Origin: Pedobacter nutrimenti
GTDB lineage: Bacteria; Bacteroidota; Bacteroidia; Sphingobacteriales; Sphingobacteriaceae
DNA: 64,000 nucleotides
Reading direction: 5' to 3'
Assembly: GCF_003208655.1 (NCBI RefSeq)
Contig: NZ_QKLU01000004.1
Coordinates: forward strand, 248,001-312,000
In this document: in pieces, positions 1 to 8,389 of the stretch
Layout: every line of letters starts with the position of its first letter
How positions within the stretch are numbered: the first letter of the stretch is position 1
Position numbers and translations under genes: made by a program
Notes under the pieces: model-generated
The model's database searches: none
Told to the model about the DNA's origin: nothing
What the model saw: only the letters and a program-made list of their open reading frames with translations

Positions 1-435
1 AGGGTAATTACCAACTGACATGTCTTTAACCTGATGATCAATACCACATCGGGCAGCCTTTACCGTGCTGGAAAAAGTCAGTAGAATAGGGTCAATTGAT
101 CCAGTATACACACTAATTTTAAAGTCTGTGGTTTTTTCCGGAACCATGAAATACACAAGCCCCTTATCCACATAAACAAATTTAGAAACGATGCGCTGTT
201 CAACTTGATTTACAATTTTAATCTGTGCAGTATCTATAGCTTTTTTCAGCAACAGATTCTCCTTTGTATCCTTGTCAACCAGCTTAAGTGCAATGGTCCA
301 TGGACCTGACTCGCTAAACACACCGGCACAAGGGTCAATTTCTTTGTCCTGCTCCAGTGCTGATCTTTTTTTGCAACCAAAATAGCTCAGCGAAGTTATT
401 AAAAGCAGGCAGACAAATAGAAAACGGTACTTCAT
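1..435 (-). CDS. Lipoprotein, C-terminal end cut by the window edge
   Basis: A minus-strand reading frame begins with ATG at 435 and stays open for 145 codons to base 1, where the window ends, so the true C-terminus is not visible. The N-terminus is a lipoprotein signal: Met-Lys-Tyr-Arg, a hydrophobic run, then Ser-Tyr-Phe-Gly-Cys with the lipidated Cys at residue 21. The mature part is beta-rich in character, with Asp-Pro-Cys near residue 38 and a segment resembling small extracellular sandwich domains of Bacteroidota lipoproteins. No catalytic motif is visible and I do not recognise the family. It is probably anchored in the outer or inner membrane facing the periplasm. It is transcribed in the same direction as the phosphoesterase at 535-1281, about 100 bp apart, but a shared operon is not evident. 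Confidence 0.7.
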   Translation of the reverse strand, partial: MKYRFLFVCLLLITSLSYFGCKKRSALEQDKEIDPCAGVFSESGPWTIALKLVDKDTKENLLLKKAIDTAQIKIVNQVEQRIVSKFVYVDKGLVYFMVPEKTTDFKISVYTGSIDPILLTFSSTVKAARCGIDHQVKDMSVGNYP

Positions 436-534
436 AAAACAAGATGGTTAATTTAGTTTGTTCAGATACTAATCTATTTATTTTTTCCGTAAAACAGTAA
501 AAATCAAGCAATTTACTTCAAACATCAAAAAAGG

Positions 535-1281
535 CTATACTTCAACAATTAGTTCCTTTTGGTAACCATTATATTTTTCATCAATATATCCATGCGGGTT
601 ACAGATAATTTCGGTCTGATCTATTTTGTACCTCACCGGTGTGTGGATATGGCCGTGGATCCAATACAGTGGTTTATGCCTAAAAATGACGCTTTCCATG
701 TCCGATGCGTATGCCGAACTTACAGGATCTTTTTTGTATACTTCGGGTACAGACCTAATACTTGGAGCATGGTGCGTGATCACCACATTTTTATAATCAC
801 CGGACTCTTCCAGACTTTCTTCCAGCCACAATTTTGAAAACTGATGAATTTTATACGTATCAATGGATCTTAATTTGGCATAAGAAGGATCTTTTCGAAT
901 TTGCTTATAGTCGTTCATTTTAGCCTGACAAATTACCCCATATTCTACAGGGTTTCCAAATAGGGAAAAGTCTGTCCATAATGTTGTACCATGAAACCTT
1001 ATTCCATTAAACTCAATCCTCTCGTTTTCAAGAACGAAAACATTTGAATCCATTGAAGCCTTTTTAATTTTATGAAGTGTTTTTGGATAGCTTCCTTTAT
1101 AATATTCGTGATTTCCCAGAATATAAAGGACCGGTTTATCAGGAATATTTTTTTTAACCCAATCAATTCCTTTTGTTCCCAGATTTGTATCTCCCGCCAA
1201 AATAACCAGGTCAGCATTTTCAAAATTCAAATCTGAAACACCAAATTCCTGATGTAAATCACTAATAATCTGTATTTTCAT
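535..1281 (-). CDS. Calcineurin-like metallophosphoesterase
   Basis: A 248-residue cytoplasmic protein with all the motifs of the calcineurin-like phosphoesterase superfamily: Asp8-x-His10 (SDLH), Gly30-Asp31 (LAGD), Gly-Asn-His-Glu at 56-59, a His-His pair near 170 (ITHHAPS) and Gly-His-x-His at 210-213. These residues form the two-metal site that hydrolyses phosphomonoesters or phosphodiesters. The length is normal for small soluble members and there is no signal peptide, so it acts in the cytoplasm; the substrate cannot be told from sequence. The start chosen is the ATG at 1281, immediately followed by the KIQIISDLH strand typical of the family N-terminus. It stands alone between genes of unrelated function. 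Confidence 0.9.
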   Translation of the reverse strand: MKIQIISDLHQEFGVSDLNFENADLVILAGDTNLGTKGIDWVKKNIPDKPVLYILGNHEYYKGSYPKTLHKIKKASMDSNVFVLENERIEFNGIRFHGTTLWTDFSLFGNPVEYGVICQAKMNDYKQIRKDPSYAKLRSIDTYKIHQFSKLWLEESLEESGDYKNVVITHHAPSIRSVPEVYKKDPVSSAYASDMESVIFRHKPLYWIHGHIHTPVRYKIDQTEIICNPHGYIDEKYNGYQKELIVEV

Positions 1282-1480
1282 TGATCCAAATATGCACTAA
1301 GCTTAAAACATATTTTCAGAAAGGTAAAAAAGAAATCTGTATATCCATTTGAACGGCTCAGTTTAGTGCCTCTTTTTGATAAACTTCCCGATAATAAATA
1401 TCTTTATTCCTCCAGCCGATTAAGCAAAGCATATATCGGGTAGAAAAAGACAAGCCAGTTCACATTTTATATAAAATTCA

Positions 1481-1747
1481 ATGCGTATGTTTAAGCTCAT
1501 CAAATGGACACTGACTACATTTATAACATTTATTATAGTCTATTGCACCATAAGCGTTATTACTTCAGATAATTTTATGTCTGTAACACCTGGCTGGCAC
1601 ACCACCATCTATCCGTCACAAATTCGCATTACAATTTTATCATTACTCCTGTTAATCTGCGCAGGGGTTATCTCTTGGCTGTTTCGTACCATTTACAAAT
1701 ACATCTCAAATTTTGCCATCCGGTTAAAAGCCAAAAATGAAATTTAA
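1481..1747 (+). CDS. Small membrane protein with PGWHTTIY motif
   Basis: An 88-residue protein with two predicted transmembrane helices (about residues 7-28 and 50-70) joined by a short loop containing PGWHTTIY at about 37-44. The loop would lie on one side of the inner membrane. A second copy of the same architecture, with the same motif at the same spacing (ITS, FMS, then PGWHTTIY), is encoded at 11121-11351, so the motif is conserved and this is a real gene family rather than a chance reading frame. I know no function for it. Its last 11 bases overlap the start of the next gene (1737), which suggests translational coupling. Confidence 0.7.
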   Translation: MRMFKLIKWTLTTFITFIIVYCTISVITSDNFMSVTPGWHTTIYPSQIRITILSLLLLICAGVISWLFRTIYKYISNFAIRLKAKNEI

Positions 1748-2150
1748 GGAAGTACTCACTTTAGATTGGTATGATGATATTATAACTGCTTTCTGTAAAA
1801 GTAGTGAGGATTTAATTTATTACTGTAATCTTTTGGCCATGGATAAAGAAAAAGGCGACAAAATTTACGTCTGCATGGAATTAAAATATTTTGTACAATC
1901 GACCACCCTAAATAGGCTCATAGAAACAAACTCTTTTCTTAACAATGAAGATATACTTCTGAAAGCCTTAAATATGATTACTTTAACCAATGAATCTTTT
2001 TTGATAAAAACCAGTGACCTGAGGTCCAATAATCTGAAAGTTATACAATATAAAAGGGACTTCAATTGGAACCATAATTTCTTTTCCATTGATTATCCCG
2101 ATGCATTAAAAATATCGGCCCAACTTGACAATTGGTGGGCCTATTTTTAA
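1737..2150 (+). CDS. Hypothetical protein, translationally coupled to the upstream membrane protein
   Basis: A 137-residue soluble protein with no signal peptide and no motif I recognise. It is rich in aromatic residues and ends in Trp-Trp-Ala-Tyr-Phe. The ATG at 1737 lies inside the last codons of the 1481-1747 gene (11-bp overlap), so the two are probably translated together. The paralogous small membrane gene at 11121 is not followed by a homologue, so the partnership is not fixed. The size and character are like those of the small orphan immunity-type proteins seen further right, but that is only an impression. The convergent gene at 2187-4370 ends 36 bp downstream. Confidence 0.6.
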   Translation: MKFKEVLTLDWYDDIITAFCKSSEDLIYYCNLLAMDKEKGDKIYVCMELKYFVQSTTLNRLIETNSFLNNEDILLKALNMITLTNESFLIKTSDLRSNNLKVIQYKRDFNWNHNFFSIDYPDALKISAQLDNWWAYF

Positions 2151-2186
2151 AAAAAGATATTCATGAAGTTGAGCTATCCCCTAAAG

Positions 2187-4370
2187 CTATTTCAGATATT
2201 TGAAGGCCCCATTTTCCCTGGCAAGCACATATTTGCTCCAAAACTGTTCGTCTTCCAGCGTCCGGTAAGAATAATTCCATTTTGTAATTGTTCCAAGATT
2301 TTCCATAATCCCATTTTCAAAACTGCCCTTTTTCTTTTTAAATGGAGGAAAATAGGTCCATTCATAAATCTTTCCGGAGTCCTTTAGAAAGACAAAATAC
2401 CGAACAGAAATCACCCCCCTGTTGTCTTTAATTTCCATAGGATTAATGATTACCTTTTTATCGGCAGCATAAATCATGGGGAAATCTTTAAAAATGGAAT
2501 TATAACCAGCAATCTGATAAAGCCCAGACCTTATAGATGCCTCATAAAATGGTTTAAAAACATGGTTAGCCACGCTATCCTTAAAATTATCCTCCGCTGC
2601 CTTTCTTTCTTCTTTCATCTGGTCTGCAACCAGTCTGTACATGCCAATATAATTGCGGTTATCCAGCTCTTCCTCCTCCCAAATTTCCCTATATTTTTCC
2701 CAGTCAGGATTTTTCCGTTTGTCTTCTATTTTTTCAAAAAGTTCCCCTTCCCAAAAATCAGGATCAGTGACACTAGTCCCTTCTTTAAAATAACCCCAGC
2801 CTTGAAGATTATTAAGATAAATTAATCGGCCTTCGTTTTCATCACTGGCTTCAAAATAGGTGGCCATATCTTTCTTATAGTACCACTTGCCCTTATCTGA
2901 AACGCCTTTAACGATATATGCATAGTTCTGGGGAACACTCAGAAAGTTTTTATCTTTAATCGTAGCTCCGGATAAAATCTTCACCTGCAAATCCTTTTTG
3001 TTTTCCGAAAGGTCTTTCAATCCCTGAGGGCCTACCCGGCGAAAAAAGAAACCTACAAACTTCGTTTTATCATCATTATAAAAACTTTGGTAAAGGTCCT
3101 GAAAATCTACTGTACGATCAGCTTCTGGAATAACGGATTTGATCAATGACAAATCCATGTTTTTTAAAAAAATTTCCTTTTTAATCAAATCAGCTCTTTT
3201 TTCGGCTAAAACATTCCCTGCCTGTAGTGTTTTATTATTTAATGCAATTTGTTTTATAACATCAGTCAAAGCAACAGACAGTGCATTGTTAATGGTACAT
3301 TGGATAGAACCATCGCATGAAAATTCGAATCCCCGGTTCAACTGATCTCCTTTGTATTCTTTATCCAAAAGAAAAGAATTGCTTTCGGCTTCATACAACT
3401 GAACTTTTAAATGTAGTACAAAACCTTCTTTTTCTTTTGCCATATGCGCCGATGGGAAACTCAATATATAAGGCATATTTTCATCTTTGGCAATCTTTGC
3501 CAAATCTGTTAAGTCATTTCCTGCGGTGGTATCTTTTATAAGAATAAGTGTATTTGGAAACCGTTCTATAAACCTGTAGGTAAGGTAGTTTTGGGAATTA
3601 ATAGAAATCTGCTTAAAAAAATCAAGCTTTTTAGCATAGTTTATGGTGCTTTTGGCCATCAACCTAAAGTTCTCTTCCTTGATATCCGACGGCTCCGTCA
3701 GTTCATGACTGCTGATCTCTTGTTTTAATTTCTTATTCTGGTTCTCAATATATTTAGCTGCTGCAGGATCAAAAGAAATTTTCTTTACCGAAAGGATCAG
3801 TAATTCGGGTTCAAATTTACTTTGCTCAACTTTCTGTTGTTGGGGTTCACTTTTGTCTTTTGTTTTAATAAGCAGCCCATGCTGTTTATCTGTAACTTTA
3901 TACTTTTTAAGTTCCCCCGCATCGATCACATCAACACTTATTAACGTGCTATCGGCAATGCTTGCCAAATCACCTTCGTAATCATTTTTTAAAACCTTTT
4001 CATTTAAAATATACTGGATATTCTGATCATTAGAATTGAGCTCCAATAATGTTTTGTACGAAGGCGATTTTGCAGAGAAGTATTGTTGAAAACGTTTTCT
4101 GGAATAAGCTTTGGTTTCAATTAAAACCACACCGTTTTTACCTTTTTCACCATATTTTTTAAATGCTCCTTCCTTTAGTACAGTGACTGTGGCAATATCA
4201 TTAGAATTAATATTGCCCATTTCAGACTTGAGGACTTCTTTTCCATCAATAAAAAACAAAGGATCACCGGCACCCCCTTTGGGCAACTGAGCCAACAGGG
4301 GAACAGCATAAAACAAAGAAAAAATGAATAAACGGAGTGTTTTTTGAAATAAAGGCATCTTTGAAAGCAT
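2187..4370 (-). CDS. Large exported protein with N-terminal TonB-plug-like segment
   Basis: A 727-residue protein with an N-terminal signal sequence ending near Leu-Leu-Ala-Gln (about residue 28). The start may be the ATG at 4370 or the one at 4358 (Met5). Residues about 35-88 carry a segment typical of the plug domain of TonB-dependent receptors: FFIDGKEV, then IATVTVLKEGAFKKYG, then GVVLIETK. The same fold is often reused in Bacteroidota outside receptors. No beta-barrel follows. The remaining 600 residues contain a charged middle section and a C-terminal region rich in Trp, Tyr and Phe that I cannot assign. It is probably periplasmic. It stands alone and convergent with 1737-2150. The plug-like part suggests protein-protein contact at the envelope, but no function can be assigned. 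Confidence 0.75.
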   Translation of the reverse strand: MLSKMPLFQKTLRLFIFSLFYAVPLLAQLPKGGAGDPLFFIDGKEVLKSEMGNINSNDIATVTVLKEGAFKKYGEKGKNGVVLIETKAYSRKRFQQYFSAKSPSYKTLLELNSNDQNIQYILNEKVLKNDYEGDLASIADSTLISVDVIDAGELKKYKVTDKQHGLLIKTKDKSEPQQQKVEQSKFEPELLILSVKKISFDPAAAKYIENQNKKLKQEISSHELTEPSDIKEENFRLMAKSTINYAKKLDFFKQISINSQNYLTYRFIERFPNTLILIKDTTAGNDLTDLAKIAKDENMPYILSFPSAHMAKEKEGFVLHLKVQLYEAESNSFLLDKEYKGDQLNRGFEFSCDGSIQCTINNALSVALTDVIKQIALNNKTLQAGNVLAEKRADLIKKEIFLKNMDLSLIKSVIPEADRTVDFQDLYQSFYNDDKTKFVGFFFRRVGPQGLKDLSENKKDLQVKILSGATIKDKNFLSVPQNYAYIVKGVSDKGKWYYKKDMATYFEASDENEGRLIYLNNLQGWGYFKEGTSVTDPDFWEGELFEKIEDKRKNPDWEKYREIWEEEELDNRNYIGMYRLVADQMKEERKAAEDNFKDSVANHVFKPFYEASIRSGLYQIAGYNSIFKDFPMIYAADKKVIINPMEIKDNRGVISVRYFVFLKDSGKIYEWTYFPPFKKKKGSFENGIMENLGTITKWNYSYRTLEDEQFWSKYVLARENGAFKYLK

Positions 4371-4530
4371 AATTTATTGGGAGATGATTCTCAAAAATTG
4401 GTCGTAGCAATGATAATCAAAAGATTTTAAACTGAAGCGAACTGGGTTTATATTCTATGCCCCAAACCCAACTCCTTGATTTGTGTCAATCTTACCGTGT
4501 TTTGTATAAACCCGGCCCAGGTAACCGCTT

Positions 4531-4538
4531 TACCTTTG
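4531..4538 (+). promoter_or_regulatory. Candidate Bacteroidota -7 promoter element
   Basis: TACCTTTG matches the TAnnTTTG -7 consensus of the Bacteroidota primary sigma factor and lies 30 bp before the start of the short-chain dehydrogenase gene. A TTTG at 4501-4504 could be the -33 element, but the spacing is longer than usual, so only the -7 box is well supported. Confidence 0.35.
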
Positions 4539-4567
4539 TGTTGTTAAACAACATAAAAAAATAAACA

Positions 4568-5386
4568 ATGTCAAAAATAGTTTTAATTACCGGTGCTTCA
4601 CGTGGCTTTGGTAAGTTATGGGCAAAAGCCCTCTTAGAGCGTGGCGATAAAGTTGCAGCAACCGCCAGAAACCTGGAAGATTTAAATGACCTGGTCCAGG
4701 AGTTTGGCAGCAATGTTCTTCCCTTGAAATTGAATGTCAATGACAGAACGGCTTGTTTTGCTGCAGTAAAAACAGTGAAAGATCATTTTGGACGGATTGA
4801 TGTTCTGGTTAACAATGCCGGATTTGGATTATTTGGTGCGATTGAAGAAACCAGTGAGCAACAGGCCCGTGCCCAAATGGAAACCAACTTTTTCGGGCTG
4901 CTTTGGATGACCCAGGCCATCGTTCCGGTCATGAGGGAACAAAAGTCCGGACACATTATCCAGGTTTCGAGCTTTTTAGGCTTGGTCACCTTACCGGTAC
5001 TGGGCTTATACAATGCTTCAAAATATGCTGTAAACGGTTTAAGTGAAACCTTACAACAAGAGGTTGCAGGTTTTGGCATTAAAATCAGCCTGATTGAGCC
5101 AAATGGCTTCTCCACAGATTGGTCCGGTGCATCTGCAGTTCAAACAGAAGCAAACGAAGCATATACACCCGTTAAAGCAGCATTTTTTGAAGGCACCACT
5201 CCAGATTCATGGGGCAAACCAGAAACCACTGTTCCGGCATTTTTAGAGCTTATTGATGCAGAAAACCCTCCTTTGCACTTTTTACTGGGCAAAATTGCTT
5301 ACCCGGTGGTTAAGCAGGTTTACGCTGCACGTTTGGCTGAAATGGAACAGTGGAACCAAACCGCTGTAACCGCGCATGGCCATTAA
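4568..5386 (+). CDS. Short-chain dehydrogenase/reductase (SDR)
   Basis: A 272-residue classical SDR. The NAD(P)-binding motif TGASRGFG is at residues 8-15, the structural NNAG motif at 82-85, the catalytic Ser in VSS at 134-135 and the catalytic pair Tyr148 and Lys152 in YNASK. Arg12 in the glycine motif and Arg34 after the second strand favour NADP(H). The length fits cytoplasmic oxidoreductases acting on small carbonyl or alcohol substrates; the substrate is not visible. The next gene, 80 bp downstream on the same strand, encodes an AraC-type regulator, a common pairing in which the regulator controls the SDR. A perfect 14-bp inverted repeat lies between the two genes. Confidence 0.92.
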   Translation: MSKIVLITGASRGFGKLWAKALLERGDKVAATARNLEDLNDLVQEFGSNVLPLKLNVNDRTACFAAVKTVKDHFGRIDVLVNNAGFGLFGAIEETSEQQARAQMETNFFGLLWMTQAIVPVMREQKSGHIIQVSSFLGLVTLPVLGLYNASKYAVNGLSETLQQEVAGFGIKISLIEPNGFSTDWSGASAVQTEANEAYTPVKAAFFEGTTPDSWGKPETTVPAFLELIDAENPPLHFLLGKIAYPVVKQVYAARLAEMEQWNQTAVTAHGH

Positions 5387-5410
5387 TAAACCACAGATTT
5401 TAAATTCATC

Positions 5411-5450
5411 AAATCACAATTTACGCCCTCAAATGTGTAAATTGTGATTT
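5411..5450. repeat. Inverted repeat, perfect 14-bp arms, between SDR and AraC genes
   Basis: AAATCACAATTTAC at 5411-5424 is the exact reverse complement of the sequence at 5437-5450, with a 12-base loop. It sits 24 bp after the SDR stop and 15 bp before the AraC start. It could be a terminator or attenuator hairpin for the SDR transcript, or an operator for the AraC protein. There is no strong T-run, which weakens the simple terminator reading. Confidence 0.6.
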
Positions 5451-5465
5451 ACTATTTTCCTGCAC

Positions 5466-6356
5466 ATGAAACATTATAAAATTTTAAGTGAACTGCACCA
5501 GGACAATGGATTCCCCCCACCGGAAAACCCATTGTTTAGCATTTACCAATGTAACCATACCTGTACCATTGGCGACCGGGAATTTACCAGTGACTTTTAT
5601 GTAGTCGGTTTAAAAAATATAATTGCCGGTACGATCAAATACGGACGGACAAAGTACGACTACCAAAGCGGCTCCATGCTGTTTTTTAAACCACGCCAGG
5701 TGATTGAAATGAAAAACCTGGAGCTTGAGCAAGACGGCTTTTTGATATTTATCCATGAAGACTTTTTAATGGGACATTCCCTGTATCATGAAATCAAAAA
5801 ATATCACTATTTCGATTACGAAACCAATGAAGCCCTGCACCTTTCACCAAGAGATGAAAAAGTGAGCTGGGAACTGTACCATAAAATTGAACTGGAATAC
5901 AATAACAACCAGGACGAATACAGCCGGGAAATTATTCTGGCCAATTTAGATACCATGCTGAAATATGCACAACGGTTTTACAAAAGACAATTTATCAACC
6001 GCTCGAGTGTTCCGGGAAATACGGTTACAAAATTTAATGAAGAAATAGACAAATATGTAGCAAGTGGTATGCTGGATGTGAAGGGATTGCCATCGGTTCA
6101 TGACATGGCATCAAGGCTTAACCTTTCGCCAGGCTATTTAAGTGATTTACTAAAAATTGAAACCGGAAAAACTGCACTGGAACACATTCACATTTATCTG
6201 ATTTCGGAAGCAAAAAACAGGCTAATAGGAAAAGAAGAAACAGTTTCCGAAATCGCCTATGCTTTAGGCTTCGAAAACCTATCCTATTTCTCGAGGTTAT
6301 TTAAGAAAGAAGTTGGGGTCAGTCCAAATAGGTTTAAAAAACAAATGCCGAATTAA
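5466..6356 (+). CDS. AraC-family transcriptional regulator
   Basis: A 296-residue DNA-binding regulator. The C-terminal ~100 residues hold the double helix-turn-helix of the AraC/XylS family: a first helix-turn-helix around SVHDMASRLNLSPGYLSDLL, and the second with the signature IAYALGFENLSYFSRLFKK followed by GVSPNRFKK. The N-terminal ~170 residues form a cupin-like sensing domain. The protein is cytoplasmic. It follows the SDR gene in the same direction, and AraC proteins of this type in Bacteroidota usually control a neighbouring oxidoreductase gene, which makes the SDR its most likely target. The start at 5466 follows a spacer of 15 bp after a large inverted repeat. Confidence 0.9.
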   Translation: MKHYKILSELHQDNGFPPPENPLFSIYQCNHTCTIGDREFTSDFYVVGLKNIIAGTIKYGRTKYDYQSGSMLFFKPRQVIEMKNLELEQDGFLIFIHEDFLMGHSLYHEIKKYHYFDYETNEALHLSPRDEKVSWELYHKIELEYNNNQDEYSREIILANLDTMLKYAQRFYKRQFINRSSVPGNTVTKFNEEIDKYVASGMLDVKGLPSVHDMASRLNLSPGYLSDLLKIETGKTALEHIHIYLISEAKNRLIGKEETVSEIAYALGFENLSYFSRLFKKEVGVSPNRFKKQMPN

Positions 6357-6378
6357 TATTGGCCAGAACGACTTTACC

Positions 6379-6903
6379 ATGTCGACCACCATTCAAACCC
6401 TGGATTTTCAATACAGGTACAACCTGGTCCCGCTTTTTAAAATCGATCACCGCCTGTTTTTAAAGTCAGATAAAATAGAGCAAAAGCTACTGGCCATATT
6501 AGGCAACCCGGGAATGGAAGACCCAAAACAAATCCTCAAGCAAATCGTTATGGATATAAAAAACCAAACGACTGGAGGGCTTACACAAGACAAATATTTA
6601 TACCAATTGCACGTACTTGTCCAATTGCGTAACTTAGGAAATCAATTAGATGAAATTATGGTATCAGTAAACGAATTTTTCAATATTGAAAAGGCCCCTG
6701 TTTACATTAGGGGAGAGAAAAAAGGAATTCAGGAGGGCATCAGGGAAGGCATCCGAGAAGGTATCCAGGAAGGAATTTTAGAGGGAAAACATAAACAAGC
6801 CTTAGAAATCGCTTTGGAAATGAAAAAGGATGGACTTTCTATGGAGAAAATTATAAAATTCACCAAACTCTCCGTCGAGGAAATTGAAAAGTTGAAAATA
6901 TAA
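6379..6903 (+). pseudogene. Rpn-family (PD-(D/E)XK) protein lacking its nuclease domain
   Basis: The readable product from the ATG at 6379 is 174 residues. The frame is open further upstream to 6313, but that part overlaps the AraC gene. It matches only the C-terminal half of Rpn-family recombination-promoting nucleases: a segment like LDFQYRYNLVPLFKID, a helical region, then tandem Glu-Gly-Ile repeats (GIREGIREGIQEGILEG, 6727-6786), ending in VEEIEKLKI. The intact Rpn gene at 18359-19252 has the same kind of tail (KLEG repeats, then VEEIEKLDI). The N-terminal catalytic domain with the D...ExQ residues is absent here, so this is either a decayed remnant or a stand-alone C-terminal variant. 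No good ribosome-binding site supports the second reading. Confidence 0.6.
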
Positions 6904-6949
6904 ATGACGGATCATTATTCCCCATTTAAAACGACCTAAACTTTCGCAG

Positions 6950-7396
6950 ATGCATTTGAAAATATGTTTAGCAAAAAAAGTACTTCTTTTTTATGCTGTA
7001 ATTGCGCCGTTTATTATGTACGGATCACTATATAATCTTATCGAAGGTGTAATTTTACATAACAGCCCCACCTACCGTGTTGGGGTCTTCAGTTTATTTG
7101 GATTTGCGATCATGCCATTTTTACTTATTGTTACCTACATTCATAACAAATGCGTAATTACAACAGATCAAATACGTGTTGGTAAAAATGAATATAAATT
7201 TTCTGAGTACGATGTTCAAGTCAGAGAAAAAGAACTTCCTTTTAAGGAAAGGCCAATTACCTCACTATTCAAAAAAAACTATTATGACCTGGTTGTAAAA
7301 AAAGTAAACACCAATCATGTCGTGTTAGAAAAGAGCTTAGATGTTTTCAAAAAAGATATTGAAAATATTAAAAAGGCAATTCCTGAAGCCCGTTAA
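6950..7396 (+). CDS. Small membrane protein with PH-like cytoplasmic domain
   Basis: A 148-residue protein with two transmembrane helices (about residues 9-30 and 46-64) followed by a soluble beta-rich domain (about 65-148) of the kind found in small bacterial membrane proteins with a PH-like fold: short strands such as KCVITTDQIRVG, then a final helix. The family is not certain and no catalytic residue is seen. It stands alone, 46 bp after the Rpn remnant, and its 3' end faces the convergent cupin gene. Confidence 0.65.
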   Translation: MHLKICLAKKVLLFYAVIAPFIMYGSLYNLIEGVILHNSPTYRVGVFSLFGFAIMPFLLIVTYIHNKCVITTDQIRVGKNEYKFSEYDVQVREKELPFKERPITSLFKKNYYDLVVKKVNTNHVVLEKSLDVFKKDIENIKKAIPEAR

Positions 7397-7437
7397 ATAC
7401 CACCTGATCGTCTATTTCACCATTTTAAAAATCCCTT

Positions 7438-7851
7438 CTATTGCCCAACCTCTGCATACTCCCGGTCCGTTACCGGTGTTAGCCAGTTTACCGTACTGCC
7501 GTTCTGTACATTGGAAATCGCAATATGCACCATTTTATGCGCAGCGGAGGCTCCATGCCAGTGTTCCACATCTTTTGGGATCACTACCGTAGTTCCCCTG
7601 CTGAGCACCTGCGCAGGTTTTCCCCGCTCCTGATACCAACCCTTACCTTCAGTTACCAGTAACACCTGCCCTATTGGATGCGTATGCCAATGCGTTCTGG
7701 CCCCAGGACTAAAAGTTACCTGTCCAACATTGTACAGGTTTTCCATTTGATCAGGTGCCACCAGGCCCTGAATATGTACCTCACCACTAAACCATTCCGA
7801 TGGCCCCATGTTTCCCAATGGAAAAATAGAACCGCTATTTTCTGTTGTCAT
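7438..7851 (-). CDS. Cupin-domain protein
   Basis: A 137-residue single-domain cupin. The first cupin motif is seen as HWHTHPIGQVLLVTEGKG (about residues 57-74), with two His and a downstream Glu as metal ligands. The second motif is PKDVEHWHGAS, with its His ligand. Small cupins of this kind next to no pathway partner often accompany carboxymuconolactone-decarboxylase-like enzymes or oxidoreductases, but none lies beside it here. There is no signal peptide, so it is cytoplasmic. It could bind a metal and act as a small isomerase or simply as a sensor; sequence alone cannot decide. Confidence 0.88.
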   Translation of the reverse strand: MTTENSGSIFPLGNMGPSEWFSGEVHIQGLVAPDQMENLYNVGQVTFSPGARTHWHTHPIGQVLLVTEGKGWYQERGKPAQVLSRGTTVVIPKDVEHWHGASAAHKMVHIAISNVQNGSTVNWLTPVTDREYAEVGQ

Positions 7852-8016
7852 TTTATATTTACTTTTTAAGCTAAAAACTGCTCATCCTTATACATAAACT
7901 AAAACCCACAGCTACAATTTTAGTTTTATAAAATCAATCATTTTACCAAATGTCAATCGAAACTGAATATAAATCTTTCATGACTGTAGTTAAAGCAAAA
8001 TCTATAATTTTACAAG

Positions 8017-8328
8017 GTGAAATTGTTTGCCCTGTTTTTATCCATTTTTGTACTCGTTCTTACGACGGTGCCTTGCTGTGCTTTAGAAAAAAACGACGTA
8101 CAGCACCAACAACAGAAACCGGACAAGCATTCAGAAAAAGCAGAGGACTGTTGTAAATGTTGTTCACCATTTTATGTTTGCGGCACCTGTATAGGTTTCA
8201 CCATCAACAGTTTTTCCCTGCTTTCCTTTGCCCTCATTTTAAAACCCGTTCAGCACGATAGCATTTACCTGCCCGTTGAACTGAGCCAAATCCCTCAGGT
8301 AATCTGGCAACCACCCAAATTAAGTTAA
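8017..8328 (+). CDS. Small exported Cys-rich protein (DUF6660-like) preceding a TonB-dependent receptor
   Basis: A 103-residue protein starting with GTG at 8017 (Val-Lys-Leu-Phe-Ala as written, read as Met). It has a signal-like hydrophobic N-terminus, then a short His/Gln/Lys segment and a cluster of cysteines (CCKCCSPFYVCGTC, about residues 45-58), and ends in a conserved-looking Pro-Gln-Val-Ile-Trp-Gln-Pro-Pro tail. Small proteins of this pattern sit directly before TonB-dependent receptors in many Bacteroidota and are annotated as DUF6660; I assign it from memory of that pattern, not from a search. The Cys/His-rich section suggests metal binding. The receptor gene starts 61 bp downstream and the two are probably co-transcribed. 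Confidence 0.65.
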   Translation: MKLFALFLSIFVLVLTTVPCCALEKNDVQHQQQKPDKHSEKAEDCCKCCSPFYVCGTCIGFTINSFSLLSFALILKPVQHDSIYLPVELSQIPQVIWQPPKLS

Positions 8329-8389
8329 TCATTATTACAGTCTCTACCAGACTGGTTTTATTTATTTACTTAATGACCATTATTACATC

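Noticed and set aside
559..837. Open plus-strand frame of 92 codons
   Set aside because: Lies entirely inside the metallophosphoesterase on the other strand, which has all its family motifs; the plus frame has no recognisable sequence.
6313..6378. Upstream start for the Rpn remnant
   Set aside because: The first 22 codons lie inside the end of the AraC gene or just after it and do not resemble Rpn; the ATG at 6379 fits the conserved part better.
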